Shown: piece by piece, positions 8,638 through 15,631 of the stretch
Numbering within the stretch: the stretch's first letter is position 1
Layout of the letters: the number at the start of each line of letters is the position of its first letter
NCBI RefSeq assembly: GCF_035920345.1
Contig: NZ_CP109149.1
Location: 9,300,001 to 9,364,000 of the forward strand
DNA: 64,000 nucleotides
Direction of reading: 5' to 3'
Origin: Nocardia vinacea
GTDB taxonomy: Bacteria; Actinomycetota; Actinomycetes; Mycobacteriales; Mycobacteriaceae
The notes under the pieces: model-generated
The model's input: only the letters and a program-made list of their open reading frames with translations
Database searches by the model: none
Told to the model about the DNA's origin: nothing
Position numbers and translations under genes: made by a program

Positions 8638-9524
8638 CCTTCGTACTCCCTTGCTATCTGGGCCACCAGTTCCCTGGATTTCCCCTCATCCAACGCGACA
8701 CGCCGGATGCCCGCAAGTCCGGAGCGATACTGGTGAATCTCCGGCTCACGTTCCAGGTAGAGGGCACCTGTGTACCCCTCCACGTATACCACCGGGGGCT
8801 CCGACAGGTAGGCGGTCGGATGTTCAGGGAACTCCAGCAAGACGAAGCTCCCTACCTGCAGGCCGATATGCATTCCCGCGCTGAGCGGTACGACGCGAAT
8901 CGACACGTTAGACATTTGAGACGCCTCTTCGAGGTGGCGCAGCTGGCGTCCCATAACCGCCGGACCACCGATCGGGTACCGCAACGCCGACTCGCACAAC
9001 AGAGCATGCACAGTAAAGTTCTGGCTATCCTTCCGAAGCCGCTCTTGCCGCCGAATCGTCAACTCTACGTTGCGCTCCACCTCGGTCGGACTGACCTGCG
9101 GCTGCAGTGCCCAGACACCGGCGCGTCGATAATCGGCGGTCTGGAGGAGACCCGGCATCAGTGTGAGCTGAAAGGTCGTAAGCTCGCTGGCAAACTCTTC
9201 CAGGCCGATGAACAGGGCGAAGACTTCTGGAATGACATCTTCGTACGGGTGCCACCAGTTCTTCTGCTCGGCCAGCTCCACGAGACCGACAAGGACCTTC
9301 GTCTCGTCCGATGCCGCTCCGTACAGCTGGCAGAGTGCTTGCACATAAATCTCTTTCAGCTTCGGTCCCTGCTGTCCGGTTTCGATCCGCCACAACGTCT
9401 GCGCCGATACCCGAATGGCCTGCGCCGCAACCTTGGGCGGTACGCCCGATCCTTCCCGCAACCGCTTGAGCGCTCGGCCGAGCATACGACGCGGCAGAGT
9501 GGAGCCCGTTGAACCGATGGACAT
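8634..9524 (-). CDS. XRE-family regulator with DUF5753 (Scr1 type)
   Basis: A 296-residue regulator. Residues about 15-70 are a helix-turn-helix of the XRE type (LKRLREGSGVPPKVAAQA, then a TLWRIETGQQGP recognition segment). Residues about 95-285 are the DUF5753 ligand or partner domain (PGLLQTADYRRA, the ALLCESALR block, VVPLSAGMH, and the Y-rich PPVVYVEGYTG block). It is co-transcribed with the DUF397 gene. Such pairs act as local or global transcriptional regulators. The promoter lies in the 290 bp upstream, which also precedes a divergent array of small genes. Confidence 0.92.
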   Translation of the reverse strand: MSIGSTGSTLPRRMLGRALKRLREGSGVPPKVAAQAIRVSAQTLWRIETGQQGPKLKEIYVQALCQLYGAASDETKVLVGLVELAEQKNWWHPYEDVIPEVFALFIGLEEFASELTTFQLTLMPGLLQTADYRRAGVWALQPQVSPTEVERNVELTIRRQERLRKDSQNFTVHALLCESALRYPIGGPAVMGRQLRHLEEASQMSNVSIRVVPLSAGMHIGLQVGSFVLLEFPEHPTAYLSEPPVVYVEGYTGALYLEREPEIHQYRSGLAGIRRVALDEGKSRELVAQIAREYEG

Positions 9525-9812
9525 TCCTTAGCCTCGCTATCGGGTGATGTCGGTTTGGAATAAGTTTGCTCCTCGCCGTGGAATTTTGGAACAAACTTGG
9601 TCAATTCACGCGCTGAAATCTTCCACAGCTCTGCTGAGAAGCGTACTACTGAAATCACCCCGGTAGCCGGGATGTACCCGCCGCCTCAGTGAATCACTTT
9701 GTCACACAGGTTGTTTCGGCCTCGGCTACCGGGGATTCCAGATACTCACACCCACGTTCGGAGTCTCCGTATGCATGGCCTGCCCGTAACGAGCCACAGC
9801 GAATTGCCTGTG

Positions 9813-9956
9813 ATGACAATCGAATACGCCCACGCGGTGATGCAGGCCCATCTGGACTGCGCTGCGTCGATGTGCCCGGTCAAGGCGCAGGCGAAGAAAC
9901 GGCTGATCGAGGCCGGGCGGTTGGTCCCGGCCGATGTTCCGCACCAGGGGTTCTGA
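9813..9956 (+). CDS. small conserved-looking protein, first of a tiny-gene array
   Basis: A 47-residue protein from ATG 9813 (MTIEYAHAVM) with two cysteines spaced C-x5-C (DCAASMCPVK) and a KRLIEAGRLVP ending. An in-frame ATG at 9771 with a better-placed GGAG would add 14 residues. I have the impression of similar short proteins in other nocardiae but cannot confirm it. The function is unknown. Confidence 0.5.
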   Translation: MTIEYAHAVMQAHLDCAASMCPVKAQAKKRLIEAGRLVPADVPHQGF

Positions 9957-9957
9957 T

Positions 9958-10170
9958 ATGGCCGCCGATCCCATCGAGCACCGGTATCCGAGCCAGGCGA
10001 TGGCACCGGCGCAGATGCATCGGGAGATCTCCCGCGATCTACACGCCGACTGCACGGTAGGGACGTGTGAGATGTTGCGCGGCTGTTGGACACGCCTGAT
10101 CGAGACGGGACATCCGCACCCCACCGATTCGCCCGCTGACTGCCCGACCTGCACCAGCCCCTCTGTCTGA
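9958..10170 (+). CDS. small cysteine-containing protein of unknown function
   Basis: A 70-residue protein from ATG 9958, one base after the previous stop. It has four cysteines (DCTVGTC, GCW and CPTC patterns), possibly a small metal site. It is tightly coupled to the upstream gene. No family was recognised. Confidence 0.5.
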   Translation: MAADPIEHRYPSQAMAPAQMHREISRDLHADCTVGTCEMLRGCWTRLIETGHPHPTDSPADCPTCTSPSV

Positions 10171-10211
10171 CAACAGATCTCCGAAACCGGACAACCGAGG
10201 GGTGCTGTCCA

Positions 10212-10565
10212 ATGCCCGCTCTGATCGTCGTGCTCACTACCCTCCTTTACGGAGTGCGGCTGGTCTATGCCGTCGGGAACTTCACGCCGATCCGGGCGCG
10301 GAGAACACCGGTCAGGATGGCCGGTGACCACCCGAAACCTGAACCGCCGCCGATCGAGAGCGGTGCACGACGATTCGGAACGGAACTGCCGCAATGTGAT
10401 CCGTTCATCGGTCCAGCGGCCGACTACAGCGGCGCACCAGCCGATGTAGTCGAACGGTTCGCGGACGCGGTCTGCGAATGCGCAGATCAGCCCGTGCCCA
10501 CACCATCGTGCCGGAGCCGGGGTGCCGCATCCCCCGGCAGCGGGCGTGCCAACGGTTCGTCGTAG
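10212..10565 (+). CDS. small protein with N-terminal hydrophobic segment
   Basis: A 117-residue protein. Residues 3-22 (ALIVVLTTLLYGVRLVYAV) form one probable membrane segment; the remainder is Pro/Arg-rich and hydrophilic. A GAGGGG site precedes the ATG. It continues the series of short codirectional genes. Function unknown; existence moderately supported. Confidence 0.45.
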   Translation: MPALIVVLTTLLYGVRLVYAVGNFTPIRARRTPVRMAGDHPKPEPPPIESGARRFGTELPQCDPFIGPAADYSGAPADVVERFADAVCECADQPVPTPSCRSRGAASPGSGRANGSS

Positions 10566-10693
10566 CCCCTCCGACGGGTCGATGCCATGTTCCCCATCGG
10601 CACATCGACCGACCAGCCGAACCACCCGGTCGGTGGCGACTGCTCCTCGGCGACGGGTGCTTACCAATACGCGATCAGGAGGAACAACACGGA

Positions 10694-11008
10694 ATGAGCC
10701 CGGACATGGATATCTGCCAGCAGTACACGCCATGGCGATCTACAACCGCCGATGCCGACGAGAGAAGGCCGAAAGCCGTCCGCCTCGAACGGACCAATGG
10801 CCCGGAGCGCGTGATCGAGACTTGTTGTCACGCCGAGCGGCTGGACTGTCGCTATTTCGTTGATCCCAAGCTACCGGCGGCGCCCGGCCCCGACATGCAG
10901 ACCTTGCTGGATGTACTGGATGGGCTGACCGACCCCGGTGCGGATGCCGCGGCGCTCGCCGCACGGCTCACACCGACAACCGCACCCCGCGATGCAAGGC
11001 AGCGATGA
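10694..11008 (+). CDS. small protein of unknown function
   Basis: A 104-residue protein starting at ATG 10694 (MSPDMDICQQY) with AGGAGG 10 bases upstream; the longer frame to 10478 lacks such a site. It contains RVIETCCHAERLDCRYFVD, a cysteine-rich stretch, and a C-terminal LLDVLDGLTDPG helix. Its stop overlaps the next gene's ATG by 4 bp. Confidence 0.55.
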   Translation: MSPDMDICQQYTPWRSTTADADERRPKAVRLERTNGPERVIETCCHAERLDCRYFVDPKLPAAPGPDMQTLLDVLDGLTDPGADAAALAARLTPTTAPRDARQR

Positions 11009-11319
11009 GGCCGCTTCCGACCGCGCTGGGTTGGATAGACCCGGTGGTCACCGGAATGTCGGAATGGGATGCGGCGCAGGTGCGGCGGCTGGCGCGGCGG
11101 CTCGGCTACGCGCTGGTGTGGCCGCCGGACATCACGCTGGTGCCACTGGTCGACCAAGTTCGGGGCGCGGATGTGGATGCGGTGATCATGCCGTCGCCGC
11201 TGCACATGGATGTGCTGATGTTGCATGCGGTGATGTGTGTCGCGGACGTCGAAACTGTTGCTCCGCGAATGTCTTTCGCTCGATGGACCGCGTTCTCGTG
11301 TGGGAGGCAGGGATGGTGA
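11005..11319 (+). CDS. small protein of unknown function, resolvase-like N-terminal flavour
   Basis: A 104-residue protein coupled by an ATGA overlap to the gene before it. The stretch RRLGYALVWPPD and later DVDAVIMPSP faintly resembles the N-terminal alpha-beta fold of serine recombinases, but the catalytic serine region is not recognisable. This is only a resemblance and no recombinase activity is claimed. Confidence 0.5.
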   Translation: MRPLPTALGWIDPVVTGMSEWDAAQVRRLARRLGYALVWPPDITLVPLVDQVRGADVDAVIMPSPLHMDVLMLHAVMCVADVETVAPRMSFARWTAFSCGRQGW

Positions 11320-11444
11320 GTTGGAGCACGGCCGGGCTGGTGCTGGCGGCTGGCGTGCCGTTGGCGGTGTTGGTGTGGGCGCTGTGCTGGCCGGTGCGAG
11401 TGTCGCAGCGTACGCCCAAGCGCAAGTGGCGCGGAAGTGAATAG
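11313..11444 (+). CDS. single-pass membrane micro-protein
   Basis: A 43-residue frame from ATG 11313 (MVSWSTAG) overlapping the end of the previous gene, with a GGGAGG site just upstream. Residues 7-27 are a clear hydrophobic helix followed by a basic tail (RTPKRKWRG), a typical N-out/C-in micro-protein. The longer frame starting far upstream overlaps other genes and is not used. Confidence 0.45.
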   Translation: MVSWSTAGLVLAAGVPLAVLVWALCWPVRVSQRTPKRKWRGSE

Positions 11445-11527
11445 CGAAGACCCACGAGGATTTCGGCTGCTTCGAAAGCGGTGGCTTGGGCGCGGAAGGC
11501 GCATTTCAGGACGCGGCAGTCGTTGAA

Positions 11528-12082
11528 TCAGAGGGTCGTCAGCACGAACCGTTTGCCCGGGTCCACCATCTTGCGCACGGTTATGCCCTTGGCATATTCG
11601 CCGAGGGCCGTCATATTCCAGCCGTGCGTGCCGCGCGTGAGCATGCACATGAACACACCCGTGGTCGGCTCGCCCTTGGACAGTTCGAATCGCACTAGCT
11701 CCGTACCGGATTGATCGTCCACCAGGCGGCAGTGTGCGCGGCCCACCTGGTCGAACTTGTGGCCCGCGAACGAGTTCACGGTGAAGACCAATGCGTAGAC
11801 TTCGGGTGGCAGTGCGGTGAGGTCGACCGTGATGACCTCGTCGTCGCCTTCGCCGTGGCCGGTGAGGTTATCGCCGGAGTGCCGGATGGCGCCTTTGAAC
11901 GCTTCCTGCTTCAGGAACCAGACATTGACCAGCTTCTTGGCTCGGTGGTCGTATGCGATGACCGACGCGTCCAAGTCGATATTCCGGCCGTGTACCGCCG
12001 GGTCCCAACCCAAACCCATTCGTACCCGGCTCAGCGGCGGCGCGCCGTGCTTGGTGAGAGAGACGGTTTCGTTCTTGCGCAA
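11528..12082 (-). CDS. TerD-family domain, C-terminal half of a frame-broken two-domain protein
   Basis: The 184 residues counted from an unlikely TTG are a complete TerD domain: RVRMGLGWDP, NIDLDASVIAYD, HSGDNLTGHGEGDDE with its calcium-binding aspartates, and VFTVNSFAGHKF. In this frame the sequence continues upstream without an ATG or GTG as FGQPTLSLDKGRVSL, the usual second-domain entry of two-domain actinobacterial TerD proteins. It therefore looks like the second half of the gene at 12106-12855, separated by a frameshift in the Pro/Ala-rich linker. TerD proteins bind calcium and occur in stress and tellurite-resistance modules, with export or phage-defence links proposed. Confidence 0.75.
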   Translation of the reverse strand: MRKNETVSLTKHGAPPLSRVRMGLGWDPAVHGRNIDLDASVIAYDHRAKKLVNVWFLKQEAFKGAIRHSGDNLTGHGEGDDEVITVDLTALPPEVYALVFTVNSFAGHKFDQVGRAHCRLVDDQSGTELVRFELSKGEPTTGVFMCMLTRGTHGWNMTALGEYAKGITVRKMVDPGKRFVLTTL

Positions 12083-12105
12083 CGAGACTCGGCCCTTGTC
12101 GAGGC

Positions 12106-12855
12106 TCAGCGTCGGCTGCCCGAACTGCGCGCTGCGCCCGGGTGCGGCGTGACGGCGGCTGCGGCGGGCCGCTGTTGGGCGATGGGTTGCAGGGCTGGGG
12201 CGGATGGTTGCTGGGCGTAAGGCTGTGGTGCGGCGGGCAACTGTTCGACGTACGGCTGTGGCGCGGAGTATGGCTGCGGTCCGGCGTGTGGCTGGCCTGC
12301 TGGTGCGGCAGGGGACTGGGGGACCGGCGCGACGGGCGGCGATGCCGGCTGGCTGATGCTCGGCGCGTCGTCGACAGTGATCCCGAAATCGGCTGCGATA
12401 CCTGCCAATCCATTGGCATACCCTTGCCCAACCGCGCGCACCTTCCAGGCACCCTGACGCCGATAGAGCTCACAGGCGATCAGGGCGGTCTCCGGGCCCA
12501 AACCGGTCGGCACGAAGGTGGCCAGGACCGCCCCGGTGGCACCATCGGTCACCGAGATCCGCAGCGGGCCCGCCTGTCCCCAGTCGGCGGACCCGGAACC
12601 GTCGAGGCTGGCGGTGACGACAATCTTGTCGATATCGCCGGGCACCGCACCCGGGACAATGCGGATGGCGTCCGGAGGATGCACGTCCACGCCAGGCGCG
12701 GTCGGCTGGTTGTAGAAGACGAAATCACTGTCGGAGCGAACTTTCCCGGCGGGCGTGAGCAGCAGCGCCGCCACATCCACTGCCGCTGCAGCAGCTACCG
12801 CGACCCGCACCTCTCCCGCGGTAACCGGCGCGTTCGCACCCTTGACCAATTCCAT
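12106..12855 (-). CDS. TerD-family N-terminal domain with Pro/Ala/Gln-rich linker
   Basis: A 249-residue frame. Residues 1-180 form a TerD-like domain (MELVKGANAPV, DFVFYNQP, DKIVVTASLDGSG, the GLGPETALIACELYRR block). Then comes a linker rich in P, Q and A (APVPQSPAAPAGQPHAGPQP-type). It ends at a TGA (12106-12108) a few codons before the next TerD domain begins in another frame. Homologous actinomycete proteins continue through the linker into a second TerD domain, so the stop is probably the result of an indel. The cause could be a sequencing error, a mutation or a programmed shift. Confidence 0.75.
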   Translation of the reverse strand: MELVKGANAPVTAGEVRVAVAAAAAVDVAALLLTPAGKVRSDSDFVFYNQPTAPGVDVHPPDAIRIVPGAVPGDIDKIVVTASLDGSGSADWGQAGPLRISVTDGATGAVLATFVPTGLGPETALIACELYRRQGAWKVRAVGQGYANGLAGIAADFGITVDDAPSISQPASPPVAPVPQSPAAPAGQPHAGPQPYSAPQPYVEQLPAAPQPYAQQPSAPALQPIAQQRPAAAAVTPHPGAARSSGSRR

Positions 12856-13017
12856 GAGCCCTCCCTTGCTACCGCACCACCGTATCGGCTGTCGGCACCT
12901 CGGGCATGGGCTATTTCGACGCTCGCACGCCGACTTTCGATCTCGACGGGACCGATCCGGGTGAATCCGGAGGGCAATTCGTTTTCACAGTGTCTGAACG
13001 CCGTCAATACACGCGTG

Positions 13018-13530
13018 CTAGGAGAATTGCTGTATGTCCAGCACCCATACCGTGCCACGGGACAGCGGTCCCTTGTCTTGCTCCTCTCTCGCTTGCACAA
13101 GAGAATCGGGCGTCGCGTACTTGTGGGTACCCACACTGTGGCGCGGCAGTTTGTCATCGAAGGCGTAGACAACCTTGCCTCCGCGCACGAAGACCTGCAT
13201 TGCGGAGTCCGAGCCTTGCGCCAGCCCCTTCCAATCGAGGTCCGGGGTGCCGAGGACGGCATTGACCTTGTCCTCGGTGTTCGGGGAGTAGAAGCTGTAC
13301 ATCCGATCCCATTCGCCAATACCTACTCCGGATTCGGCGACGATATCGCCGAGTCGTGCGCTGCCATGTGCATCCTGCACCCGATCGAATGCCGCTGCCA
13401 GAGAGGGATTCTCGGCTTGAACGGTCACGCTCTCACCGCTGAACGGGAGCTTGCATCCGGCGGTGGCTGTGACAACAGCCGCCAGTGCGCACAGCCCTGA
13501 TACCGCTCGAGTTGTCGTGTTCATGCTCAC
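13018..13530 (-). CDS. secreted lipoprotein of unknown family
   Basis: A 170-residue protein with a signal peptide and lipobox TAGC (Cys near residue 26). The GTG at 13530 is preferred over the ATG at 13524 because AAGGAGA sits 8 bases before it. The mature part is hydrophilic with EWDRMYSFYSPN and DDKLPRH segments that I cannot place. It lies 57 bp after the DUF6973 gene on the same strand, so it may be an immunity or accessory lipoprotein for that protein; this is inferred from position only. Confidence 0.65.
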   Translation of the reverse strand: MSMNTTTRAVSGLCALAAVVTATAGCKLPFSGESVTVQAENPSLAAAFDRVQDAHGSARLGDIVAESGVGIGEWDRMYSFYSPNTEDKVNAVLGTPDLDWKGLAQGSDSAMQVFVRGGKVVYAFDDKLPRHSVGTHKYATPDSLVQAREEQDKGPLSRGTVWVLDIQQFS

Positions 13531-13587
13531 TGATCGAATCTCCTTAGGAGGAAGTCCCAATTCACCAGGAAGTATCGATCCTGTGTG

Positions 13588-14778
13588 TCACTTGGGCGAA
13601 GGTCGGTCGTTCGGTAGTGGGGTACCGGGCAGGAACTTCGGATTCTTATCGAACAGGTCCGAATCCACGGCTTGACCTTCGGCGACCTGGTTGGTGCGGC
13701 TGAGCTGTTTGTCCTGGTTGATCAGCACGGTATCCCCGCGCTGGACAGCGTCTTTGGCGAGATCGCGCAACTCCTCCTGGCTTGCGCCGGGATTGTTCAA
13801 CGCGATCGAACGTCCGATTTCGTTGTTGTACAGGTCCATTGCCTCGCGCACGGCGGCGTTATCGGGTCGGCCTTCGTGCTTGGAGGTGTATTCCTTGGTC
13901 CAGTCCTCGCCGAATTCCTGAGTCATCAGCGCGTTCCAGTAAGTGTGGCGGAAGGCGTCGGTGTGGTTGTCCTGGGTATTGTCGTTGGGGAAGACTTCCT
14001 TGGCAGTGTCCTCCGCCTCGGTCATAATGCGATAGAACCGAATTTTGTCGCCGAGGCTGAGCTGATCGAGCATGGCGGCCTCGCTCGCCGTGACATCCTT
14101 GGGCTCGAAGTCGCCCAAGCTCTTTGCTTCCATCAACGCCTTGAGCGCCCCATCCGGCCACTTCACCATTCCGTCCGGATCGGCCTCGACCTGATAGTCG
14201 GTCACGATCCGCTCCAGTTCGGCGTCGGGCGGGATCGGCACGTCGGCGAATGCGTTTTCGATGGATTTGCGGGCGGATTCCGCAGCATCGGCCGCGTCCT
14301 GGAGCGCTTTGACGATTTTCGTCCCATGGTCGTTGGCAAGTTTGCGCAACACGAAATCGGCTGTCAGCCAGGAGGTGTCCTCGGATTGGCTGTAAAGCCA
14401 GGCCAGAGTCGCGTCGTCGTAGCTGACCACACCATTCTCGGCGACGATGAACTTCTGGTTCTCGGCCTCGGTAATCGCGTTCACCGCAGTGGATTTCGCG
14501 AAACCTAGAATGTTGGCAATCTGCGAACTGGCCAGCTCGCCCTTTTCGAAGGCGGTGACCACCTTGGATAGAGACGATAGGGCCTCGGTGCCCTTATCGC
14601 GCATGGCATCGCTTGCGTCGCCACGCCAGAAGCCAGGGGAGTCCGCGAGTTGGCGGGAAATGGCTCCGTGCTCGTCGGTGATGGACTGGACCCCGCGGCC
14701 CCATTCCAGCCCTTGATCGGCCAGCGGGGCAACGTTCCAGGCGCGGATCTGCGACTTGGTCGGTGGGATCGCACTCAT
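13588..14778 (-). CDS. ESX-type secreted protein with C-terminal DUF6973 domain
   Basis: A 396-residue protein. The first 100 residues are helical with an SPGFWRGDASDAMR segment, a WXG-like T7SS hairpin (F-W-R-G). The last 150 contain the DUF6973 signature: HTDAFRHTYWNALMTQEFG, then MDLYNNEIGRSIA and a DTVLINQDKQL tail. DUF6973 is a His-rich domain found at the C-terminus of actinobacterial WXG-headed proteins; its activity is not established as far as I know, but the layout is that of a polymorphic effector. Its ATG overlaps the stop of the small ESX-like gene by 4 bp. Confidence 0.75.
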   Translation of the reverse strand: MSAIPPTKSQIRAWNVAPLADQGLEWGRGVQSITDEHGAISRQLADSPGFWRGDASDAMRDKGTEALSSLSKVVTAFEKGELASSQIANILGFAKSTAVNAITEAENQKFIVAENGVVSYDDATLAWLYSQSEDTSWLTADFVLRKLANDHGTKIVKALQDAADAAESARKSIENAFADVPIPPDAELERIVTDYQVEADPDGMVKWPDGALKALMEAKSLGDFEPKDVTASEAAMLDQLSLGDKIRFYRIMTEAEDTAKEVFPNDNTQDNHTDAFRHTYWNALMTQEFGEDWTKEYTSKHEGRPDNAAVREAMDLYNNEIGRSIALNNPGASQEELRDLAKDAVQRGDTVLINQDKQLSRTNQVAEGQAVDSDLFDKNPKFLPGTPLPNDRPSPK

Positions 14779-15080
14779 CGGGGGGCGTCCTCGAGCGCCT
14801 GGACCGCACCCGCGGTGTGCTGATCGCGGTTGTTGTACTCGACGATGCTGATTCCGGCTTTGTCGGTGATATCAGTGAGCTGAGCGTTGACGCCACGCAC
14901 GCTTGCTCCCCCGCGCCACCCGGCTTTGAGGTAGGCGTGGCCGAGGCCCGAGCCTGGCAATGCAGATTCGATCGCGGCGATGAAGCTGCTGGTGGGGACG
15001 CCAGCCAACACGTCACGGGACTGGTTCAGCGCGCCGATCATGCCCTCCACCGCTGGCTGGTCGACATAGAGTTCGGTCAT
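14775..15080 (-). CDS. small ESX-like helical protein
   Basis: A 101-residue, mostly helical protein with a KAGWRGGAS turn near residue 55, equivalent to the WXG turn. It opens the operon with the DUF6973 protein (ATGA overlap) and probably serves as its partner for T7SS export. Its promoter must lie in the 72 bp shared with the divergent YbaB gene, which suggests common control. Confidence 0.75.
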   Translation of the reverse strand: MTELYVDQPAVEGMIGALNQSRDVLAGVPTSSFIAAIESALPGSGLGHAYLKAGWRGGASVRGVNAQLTDITDKAGISIVEYNNRDQHTAGAVQALEDAPR

Positions 15081-15152
15081 CAGATCCCTCCCCTGAAAGT
15101 GCCGCTACGCTAGCACGGCTGCAATGGGTCATCGGGAAGGGCGGAGTCGAGG

Positions 15153-15581
15153 ATGTATCCGAACAGTGGGGACATCGACCCGATCACCGGTCGGATGGAG
15201 GCAGTGCGTCGGGCGTTGCTGACTGATACGGCCAGCGCCGGGCGATACGGGGTCACCGTCGAGGTGGGCGCGGACGGAACATTGGCTGCGGTGCGCATCG
15301 ATGAGAGTGTTACGCCGTACGGGGCCGAGCTCGGCAAGCTGATCACCACTCTCGCTCGGGAAGCGCTCGACGAAGCGCGAATCAACGTGCGTGAACGATT
15401 GGCCGAGTTCAATGCGGATCCGCGGATCGAGGCGGCACTCGACAATCTCGAGCTCGCCGCGGGACGTCCGCATGTGGTGAAGCCGAAAGTTCAGTCGCAA
15501 CCTATGACGTACGAAGACGAGCTCACCGAGGACGAGTTGATCGAGCTCAACGAGCGGCGCAATCAGTCATGGTTCCGCTAG
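15153..15581 (+). CDS. YbaB/EbfC-family protein
   Basis: A 142-residue protein with the YbaB-type core: a GRYGVTVEVGADGTLAAVRI beta-sheet and a long helix (GAELGKLITTLAREALDEARINV). The C-terminus is acidic. EbfC proteins are small dimeric nucleoid-associated proteins; ESX-linked YbaB homologues (EspL class) are common in mycobacteria and nocardiae next to WXG genes. It is divergent from the DUF6973 operon over 72 bp. Confidence 0.8.
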   Translation: MYPNSGDIDPITGRMEAVRRALLTDTASAGRYGVTVEVGADGTLAAVRIDESVTPYGAELGKLITTLAREALDEARINVRERLAEFNADPRIEAALDNLELAAGRPHVVKPKVQSQPMTYEDELTEDELIELNERRNQSWFR

Positions 15582-15631
15582 CCGGGCCGTTGGGGAAGTG
15601 CGGTCGGCACGAATGGGCAGCGGACGGTATG

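Noticed and set aside
12142..13500. 452-codon plus-strand frame opposite the TerD and lipoprotein genes
   Set aside because: It spans two well-supported minus-strand genes and the gap between them; composition is that of a GC-rich antisense shadow.
1..15631. A complete prophage as explanation for the sheath gene
   Set aside because: No capsid, portal, terminase, integrase or lysis genes are in the visible part, while eCIS-specific genes lie on the same strand; kept open only for sequence left of the window.
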